Shown here one piece after another: positions 33,498 to 37,618 of a stretch of DNA of 37,618 nt. The position numbers and the translations under genes are program-made. The stretch is taken from assembly GCA_023421245.1 (NCBI GenBank), contig JAEZTV010000026.1, forward strand, positions 1 to 37,618. The letters are read 5' to 3'. The first letter of the stretch is position 1. The number at the start of each line of letters is the position of its first letter. Source of the stretch: Bacillota bacterium (GTDB lineage: Bacteria; Bacillota; Clostridia; Oscillospirales; Ruminococcaceae). The notes beneath the pieces were generated by a model. That model was not told the DNA's origin. It worked only from the letters and a program-made list of their open reading frames with translations, and did not search any database.

Positions 33498-33619
33498 ACA
33501 TAACCTCCGAATAAGCAAACCGATTTTGCAGATAGGAAAATAACAATTATTTGTAATACATTTAACCATTACGGTCAGTCAGTTTCCAAATAAACTGGAG
33601 AAACTAAGTAAGCCTGCTT

Positions 33620-33625
33620 ATTATA
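33620..33625 (-). promoter_or_regulatory. Extended -10 element of sortase 1
   Basis: On the minus strand TGCTATAAT is an extended -10; no clear -35, but a CCGCATGCGG palindrome lies just upstream (33631-33640), possibly an operator. Confidence 0.5.
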
Positions 33626-33774
33626 GCATACCGCATGCGGAAAATAACCATAAAAATATTAACAGTTCTTTTTAGTGTTATTACCATCTTATCCTATGAG
33701 TGCCGCGCTGCATTAGAATTACTGCACAGCGCGTCTGGTAAATTATTGACGCAGAGCCACCTGAAATATACAAC

Positions 33775-33812
33775 AAAAGAGCGGCAGCCCTGTTTCAGGC
33801 CGCCGCTGCATT
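33775..33812 (-). terminator. Terminator of sortase 2
   Basis: On the minus strand AGCGGCGGCCTG pairs with CAGGGCTGCCGCT and is followed by CTTTTGTTGT. Confidence 0.75.
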
Positions 33813-33823
33813 ACAATGAATTG

Positions 33824-34792
33824 TTACAAAACCTTGGTCACCACAACAAAGCGCTGCTTTGCACCGGTGTTAAGATAGCGGGAACAGGTAAAGAAGGTGA
33901 CCAGTTTATCGCCGTCTGAAACACTGACGCCGGAAGAGAACAGGCTTCTGGCCTTGGCTCTTGCCGCAAGCGATGCGGCATTGCCGTTATAAATGCTGTC
34001 GCTGTCTGTATAGATGTTGGGCACGTAGAACGCTGCAATAACCGCCAGTGTAAGATCCTGACCCGGGATGGACAGTGTGATATATGGATTTTGTGAAGCA
34101 AAGGCGGGGGAGGTGTAAGAGAGCAGCTGATCCATACGCCCGGCACTGGTTACATTGCCGATAAAGGGATACCCGCCGGTGCAGTTGCCCCAGTTGTGGC
34201 CTGTAATGACCGTATTGCCCTGCATGCCGGCCTTGGAAGAAAGGCTGCCGGTATGTACCCAGATAGCACCGGGCTTGCTGCCGTACGCGCCGCTTTGCTG
34301 TTTGTGTTCGTAAGAGGTTCCGCGCATAACGGGGTAGTTGATATTGGTGCCCGGGATGCGCAAGAATGCAATCGTGTCCGCGTTTACCGCCTTCCATGCC
34401 GTAAGGTTTTCTTGACCGTTACCCGAAACGGTAACCGGTCCATACGAAATCTGCGCGCGGGAACCGCCCGATGCGGAAGTCTTATTGCGTGACTCAATAA
34501 GCTCCTGCTCCTTTTTGAGCTCCTCCTCACTCATTGTAATGCCCTCGGCAAGCTCAAGTGCAGGAAGGGTAAGACGCGCGCTCTTGGACAATATAAAGTC
34601 GTTTGGCTCAAAGGTTGGGATCGTCAGGGTGTTGGTTGGCTGATAAACCGGCTCTGCAGCATTACCCATTGCGGATAGGCTGCCCCATATGGCAGTATCA
34701 GCAAGAATACCTGCTATCAATAAAGCGGCAAGCGCCGCACAAAGATGCGTGGGCTTTGCCAGCTTAGACAAAGTTTGTTTGATATGATCCAT
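33824..34792 (-). CDS. Class B sortase (sortase 2)
   Basis: About 322 residues. A short cytosolic part and one hydrophobic segment (residues 17-42) form a normal signal anchor, unlike the two lipobox-bearing neighbours. A stalk of about 90 residues with a Glu/Lys-rich helix (MSEEELKKEQELIESRNK) precedes the catalytic domain: His199 (TGHNW), Cys303 (FFTCSRYLNTG) and Arg314 (KQRFVVVTKVL). The catalytic domain ends at the C-terminus. GGAGG lies seven bases before the ATG at 34792; the 86 upstream codons in frame lack any start site. Own promoter and terminator. Confidence 0.92.
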   Translation of the reverse strand: MDHIKQTLSKLAKPTHLCAALAALLIAGILADTAIWGSLSAMGNAAEPVYQPTNTLTIPTFEPNDFILSKSARLTLPALELAEGITMSEEELKKEQELIESRNKTSASGGSRAQISYGPVTVSGNGQENLTAWKAVNADTIAFLRIPGTNINYPVMRGTSYEHKQQSGAYGSKPGAIWVHTGSLSSKAGMQGNTVITGHNWGNCTGGYPFIGNVTSAGRMDQLLSYTSPAFASQNPYITLSIPGQDLTLAVIAAFYVPNIYTDSDSIYNGNAASLAARAKARSLFSSGVSVSDGDKLVTFFTCSRYLNTGAKQRFVVVTKVL

Positions 34793-34864
34793 ATTGATAC
34801 CTCCAAAGGGATTGATCTCGCAGCTGCCCGCTCGGGCACAAAAACTGTAAGTAAAACAATATAG

Positions 34865-34894
34865 ATTATACCATACACACATCTGTATGTTCAA
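34865..34894 (-). promoter_or_regulatory. Promoter of sortase 2
   Basis: On the minus strand TTGAAC (34894-34889), 18 nt, TATAAT (34870-34865) with an extended TGG before it. Confidence 0.8.
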
Positions 34895-35026
34895 CCGGAA
34901 ATTATCATAATTGGGCGGGAAGTTTTCTTTTAAACCCGCTGCTTTGCTGCGGTGCGGCGATACGAAAAATATGAACATGCTTTTCGTGCAGATTAGCATG
35001 AAAGGAGATTTTGGGGTATGGCATGC

Positions 35027-35058
35027 AAAAGCCCCCGCTTGACGTGTCAAGCGGGGGC
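35027..35058 (-). terminator. Terminator of sortase 3
   Basis: GCCCCCGCTTGAC-GT-GTCAAGCGGGGGC: 13-bp perfect stem, followed on the minus strand by TTTTGCATG. Confidence 0.9.
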
Positions 35059-35069
35059 AGATAAACAGG

Positions 35070-36026
35070 TTACAGGCTGTGGGTTTTCATCGTCCACTTG
35101 GGATCAACATTACCGGTGTTTTTGGTTACGGTAACGGCATCCTTATCGCTCTCACCGTCGCGGAGCAGGCGTGCCATAATGGCAAAACGCTGAATGTTAA
35201 AGCCATCACCTTGTGTCACACTTTTGGGGTATTTGCGCGAACAGGTAATCAGCGAGATGATGTTATCATCGGTGCTGACCTTGGTGTCGTATTTGAACAG
35301 CGAACGCGCCTGAGCATCATCGAGCAGCTTCTGGTATTTTGCATCATCGGGATTGGGGTCAATGTAGTTGGAGCAGAAGGCGTTAAAGTATACAATGCCG
35401 AATACCTTGTACACCTGCGTTTCATCGCCCGTGCTCAGGTATATATAAGGATTTTGCTTTGCAAAGCTCTCATCGGTATAGCTTTTGAGCTGTGCGAACA
35501 TCACATCGTAATCCTTTTTATTACCAATGCGGAAAGGGTCAAGGATGTTGGTCCAGTTGTGGCCATATATCAACATATTGCGTGAAGACTGTCCAGGGTC
35601 GGTGGATACGTTTGCCCTGTTATCATAGTAAATTGCACCGATATATGCGTTCACTCCGCCTAAATTCTTGGCAACGTCCTTGTCTATAGTGCTCGTATCG
35701 AGCTTGCTCTTTTTGCCTTCGATGTCCTTGGTTTCGTATTTGAAGTTATCCTCCAGTGACTGAAGCACCGGGTAGTCGATGTTGGTGTTGGGGATGCTAA
35801 TCCATGAAACGGTTTCAGGGTTGAGGGTTTTTGCGTCATTAAGCTTTTTCGCGGTATCCTCGCTGATCTTTTCAGCTGGAGCAGACGAAACAGCAGAAGA
35901 GGAGGAAGGGATGTCAGAACTTTCCTCAACGGGCTCATCGCCGCCGCCGCACGCGGCGAGGGTAAACAGCAAAATGGCACAAAGCACAAGCGCAATGGCG
36001 CGTTTTCCATATAGTTTTTTCGTCAT
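35070..36026 (-). CDS. Class B sortase with lipoprotein-type signal (sortase 3)
   Basis: 318 residues. The signal MTKKLYGKRAIALVLCAILLFTLAACGGG has lipobox LAAC (Cys26) followed by three Gly, a classic lipoprotein start, then a Ser/Glu linker. The catalytic domain has His156 (YGHNW), Cys262 (LITCSRKYP) and Arg280 (IQRFAIMARLL); the loop between Cys and Arg is longer than in the two neighbours. Two of three neighbouring sortases thus carry lipoprotein signals. GGAGG lies ten bases before the ATG. Paralogous to the two downstream genes but far diverged outside the active site, so they may serve different substrates. Own promoter at 36170-36198. Confidence 0.9.
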   Translation of the reverse strand: MTKKLYGKRAIALVLCAILLFTLAACGGGDEPVEESSDIPSSSSAVSSAPAEKISEDTAKKLNDAKTLNPETVSWISIPNTNIDYPVLQSLEDNFKYETKDIEGKKSKLDTSTIDKDVAKNLGGVNAYIGAIYYDNRANVSTDPGQSSRNMLIYGHNWTNILDPFRIGNKKDYDVMFAQLKSYTDESFAKQNPYIYLSTGDETQVYKVFGIVYFNAFCSNYIDPNPDDAKYQKLLDDAQARSLFKYDTKVSTDDNIISLITCSRKYPKSVTQGDGFNIQRFAIMARLLRDGESDKDAVTVTKNTGNVDPKWTMKTHSL

Positions 36027-36169
36027 GATTGATATACCTCCATAAAAATAAATCCGGCTAACATAATAAGTGTCCCAGAAAATCAGATTTACTGCAGCAT
36101 GGTTATTTTATTACCAATGTTTTAGAAAGGGACACGGCAAATCTGCCCATCCCAATGCTGCTAGATTAA

Positions 36170-36198
36170 ATAATATAATAACACTCAGTAAAAAGCAA
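36170..36198 (-). promoter_or_regulatory. Promoter of sortase 3
   Basis: On the minus strand TTGCTT (36198-36193), 17 nt, TATTAT (36175-36170); leader of about 135 nt. Confidence 0.65.
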
Positions 36199-36281
36199 CC
36201 ACTAATTCATGAGAAACAAAGGAACTTTTCAAATTATTAACAACTATTATGCTGAATAGACGGCGTAATCAATATTAATAG

Positions 36282-36379
36282 AAAAAGGCCGGTCTGAATA
36301 AGACCGGCCTTTTTCGGGGATAGAGACATACATAGCATGGGAAAAGGATGAAGTAGTAATTATCATAAAATGTAGCAAC
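36282..36379 (-). ncRNA. Candidate small RNA with CU-rich segment
   Basis: A strong 14-bp terminator hairpin (36282-36295 with 36301-36314, loop GAATA) stands with no gene to terminate: the gene to the left starts at 36026 on the minus strand and the gene to the right starts at 36589 on the plus strand. On the minus strand a good promoter (TTGAAA-N17-TATCAT, 36414-36386) ends about 100 nt before it. The predicted RNA of about 98 nt has no SD-led ORF. It carries an unpaired UCAUCCUUUUCCC segment (complement of 36339-36351) and a UCCCC next to the terminator; C-rich single-stranded motifs of this kind pair with Shine-Dalgarno sites in known Gram-positive small RNAs. The small RNA itself is inferred. 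Confidence 0.55.
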
Positions 36380-36385
36380 AAATAC

Positions 36386-36414
36386 ATGATAGCACATCAA
36401 TTCAGAAATTTCAA
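36386..36414 (-). promoter_or_regulatory. Promoter of the candidate small RNA
   Basis: On the minus strand TTGAAA (36414-36409), 17 nt, TATCAT (36391-36386) with TGC before the -10 (extended -10). Confidence 0.65.
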
Positions 36415-36427
36415 CACTTTTTATATA

Positions 36428-36444
36428 AATTGTTGATAACAATT
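36428..36444. promoter_or_regulatory. Inverted repeat, candidate operator
   Basis: AATTGTT-GAT-AACAATT, perfect 7-bp arms, lies 14 bases upstream of the small-RNA -35 and about 60 bases before the + strand promoter at 36504; it could act on either. Confidence 0.45.
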
Positions 36445-36500
36445 ATATCAAACGGGGTATTTTGCATAAATAACACCAAAAGGCTAATTTGTCTGTACTG

Positions 36501-36530
36501 TTCTTGAATACGAAGTAGTATGCATATAAT
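36501..36530 (+). promoter_or_regulatory. Promoter of the DUF4830-like gene
   Basis: TATAAT (36525-36530) with TTCTTG at 18-nt or TTGAAT (36504-36509) at 15-nt spacing. Confidence 0.5.
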
Positions 36531-36588
36531 CTAGTACAAACCGTCAGAACAATAGCGGTATTTATATAAGGGGGATGGGCACAAGATT

Positions 36589-37410
36589 ATGTTTATTATG
36601 TCTATGAAGCTTGAAAAACGAAAGATGCTGATGATAGGCGTAGTCATTGTCGGGTTAGTGTTGCTGGTTATCGGGCTGTTCAATATCTTTTCAGGCGGCA
36701 AAGGGGATGACAATAAAAAGGGCAACAAGGATAAATTTCATGCTTCCAACAATGCAGAGCGCATCACTTTTCTTGAAGGGTATGGATGGGATGTAAGCGA
36801 TGAGCCCATCGAGGTATGCGAAATTATTTTGCCCGAGAACTTTGACGAGGTGTATAAGCGCTACAACGAGCTGCAAAAAACACAGGGGATGAACCTTGAA
36901 AAATTTAAGGGCAGGCGTGCAAAACGCTGGACGTATATGGTGCTTAACTATCCCTCCGACGACGAGGTGCACGCAAACGTCATCATATGTGACGAGAAGA
37001 TTGTTGCAGGTGATATCTGCTCGGTTGCACTCGGCGGCTTTATTCACGGCTTCTCGCCCGATGAGGTAGGCGCCTTTGCCGAGCATGGGCTTCTTGCATC
37101 CGACCTGCCCACCGAACTAAACGGTATTGAAAAGAAAAAGCCCAATGAAAATCAGCAGGATGCATCCAGTCAGCCGCAAGAAAATGAGAATCAGGGTGAG
37201 AACCAAGGCAACGTACAGGGGGAGAACCAAGGTAACGTACAGGAGGAAAATCAGGAAAACGCAGGAGAGGCGGAAGGTGAGAACATACGGGATAAAAACA
37301 ACAACAATCAGGCGGCTGAAATCATCGAGGATGTTGAGCAGCAAACACGCGAAGAGATTGAAAATGCGCTGGAGATGCTGCTGCAAGCTGCAAACGATAA
37401 AGGAGAATAA
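36589..37410 (+). CDS. Membrane-anchored protein, DUF4830-like
   Basis: 273 residues. One hydrophobic helix (near 13-34) anchors an outside domain of about 120 residues: AERITFLEGYGWDVSDEPIEVCEIILPENFDEVYKRYNELQKTQG then FKGRRAKRWTYMVLNYP and AGDICSVALGGFIHGF. The YGW, YN.LQ...G and NYP blocks match the DUF4830 family as I recall it; function unknown. A Gln/Asn/Glu repeat tail (24-nt DNA repeat units at 37198-37245) leads to an acidic C-terminal helix. GGGGGATGGG precedes the ATG at 36589; ATGs at 36598 and 36604 are alternatives. A probable T-box leader begins about 40 nt downstream. Confidence 0.75.
   Translation: MFIMSMKLEKRKMLMIGVVIVGLVLLVIGLFNIFSGGKGDDNKKGNKDKFHASNNAERITFLEGYGWDVSDEPIEVCEIILPENFDEVYKRYNELQKTQGMNLEKFKGRRAKRWTYMVLNYPSDDEVHANVIICDEKIVAGDICSVALGGFIHGFSPDEVGAFAEHGLLASDLPTELNGIEKKKPNENQQDASSQPQENENQGENQGNVQGENQGNVQEENQENAGEAEGENIRDKNNNNQAAEIIEDVEQQTREEIENALEMLLQAANDKGE
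37186..37260 (+). repeat. 24-nt tandem repeat in the coding tail
   Basis: Two adjacent 24-nt units (37198-37221, 37222-37245) differ by two bases, flanked by partial units, encoding ENQGNVQ-type repeats. Prone to copy-number change. Confidence 0.8.
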
Positions 37411-37447
37411 CACCCGGGCCTGCGTAGACTGTAGGATTGTCAAACAT

Positions 37448-37618
37448 CTTGGACAGAGAAGATAGAAAGAGATTGTCGAGGTGAAAGCCAGTTAAGAGGC
37501 CTCATGGGCAAGTTGTTAGAACGCCTATTGTGAATTTGGAGCTGTTTATCGAAGTCCAGAAGAGAAAAGAAAGAATGTGAAGCATAGAAGCGTTTCTGAT
37601 CTTCCCTATGGCTTCTTT
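37448..37618 (+). ncRNA. Probable T-box leader, 5' part, cut by the window end
   Basis: CTTGGAC (37448-37454) can pair with GTCCAG (37554-37559), closing a stem I of about 110 nt. Just inside lie AGAGAAG (5' side) and CGAAG (3' side), the K-turn bases of T-box stem I. GGTGAAAGCC (37480-37489) matches the GGUG..A..C distal-loop element, and GGAGCTG (37538-37544) the conserved bases after the specifier loop. The specifier codon could not be fixed because spacing to GGAGCTG is shorter than usual. The antiterminator (GGTGGTACCGCG) would lie beyond the window, before an aminoacyl-tRNA synthetase, amino-acid biosynthesis or transporter gene. Confidence 0.6.

Noticed and set aside
33635..33919. 94-codon + strand frame
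   Set aside because: Overlaps the terminator and the 3' end of sortase 2 in antisense; no family resemblance.
1..37618. CRISPR array, phage genes, transposase or integrase
   Set aside because: No regularly spaced repeats and no transposase, integrase or phage structural proteins among the frames.

Overview
The window looks like a chromosomal segment of a Gram-positive Clostridia bacterium, probably of the Oscillospiraceae/Ruminococcaceae type. This is inferred from family content (class B sortases, an NPXTG wall anchor, lipoboxes, a YtrA-type GntR/ABC operon, a DUF4830-like protein, a BofC-like protein, split transketolase, a T-box-like leader), strong Shine-Dalgarno sites and many compact intrinsic terminators. 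I see no phage, IS, CRISPR, tRNA or rRNA. Start codons were reassigned wherever an SD site clearly selects an internal start.

Left third (1-11300, + strand). A non-coding repeat region precedes rlmB. Next comes a 945-residue protein that looks like a P-type ATPase stripped of its catalytic residues, then an EF-G2-type GTPase and a four-helix membrane protein. The GntR/ABC operon (7405-11298) has a near-textbook promoter (TTGACA-N17-TATAAT) and an inverted repeat TGTA-N13-TACA at the predicted transcription start, matching the arrangement known for YtrA repressors. A 38-codon ORF joins the repressor and ATPase genes through stop/start overlaps at both ends.

Middle (11300-20650). A YitT-family membrane protein (-), an ECF sigma factor with a co-transcribed membrane beta-propeller partner, a BofC-like secreted protein (-), a second copy of the non-coding repeat, a class A penicillin-binding protein, a small lipoprotein, and a secreted protein ending in NPETG plus membrane anchor.

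Sugar operon (27300-20785, - strand). FadR-type GntR regulator, solute-binding lipoprotein, two permeases (no ATPase), split transketolase and a cupin protein. An almost G-free spacer and an intrinsic terminator separate the binding-protein gene from the permeases, probably setting unequal expression. gap (-) follows, diverging from an atypical orphan sensor kinase (+); a perfect 13-bp inverted repeat contains both candidate -10 regions.

Right third (30600-37618). pyrG; three separate class B sortase genes (-), two of which carry lipoprotein signals; a candidate ~100-nt small RNA on the - strand with its own promoter and terminator and a CU-rich segment; a DUF4830-like membrane protein; and the 5' part of a probable T-box leader cut by the window end. 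The sortases and the NPETG protein suggest a local enzyme/substrate relationship.

Most notable: the catalytically dead P-type ATPase-like protein, the candidate small RNA, the lipoprotein-type sortases, the G-depleted intercistronic spacer, the 38-codon coupling ORF, and the recurrent CCGGAAAGG motif 13-14 nt before four start codons. All functional statements come from reading the sequence; no database search was possible.
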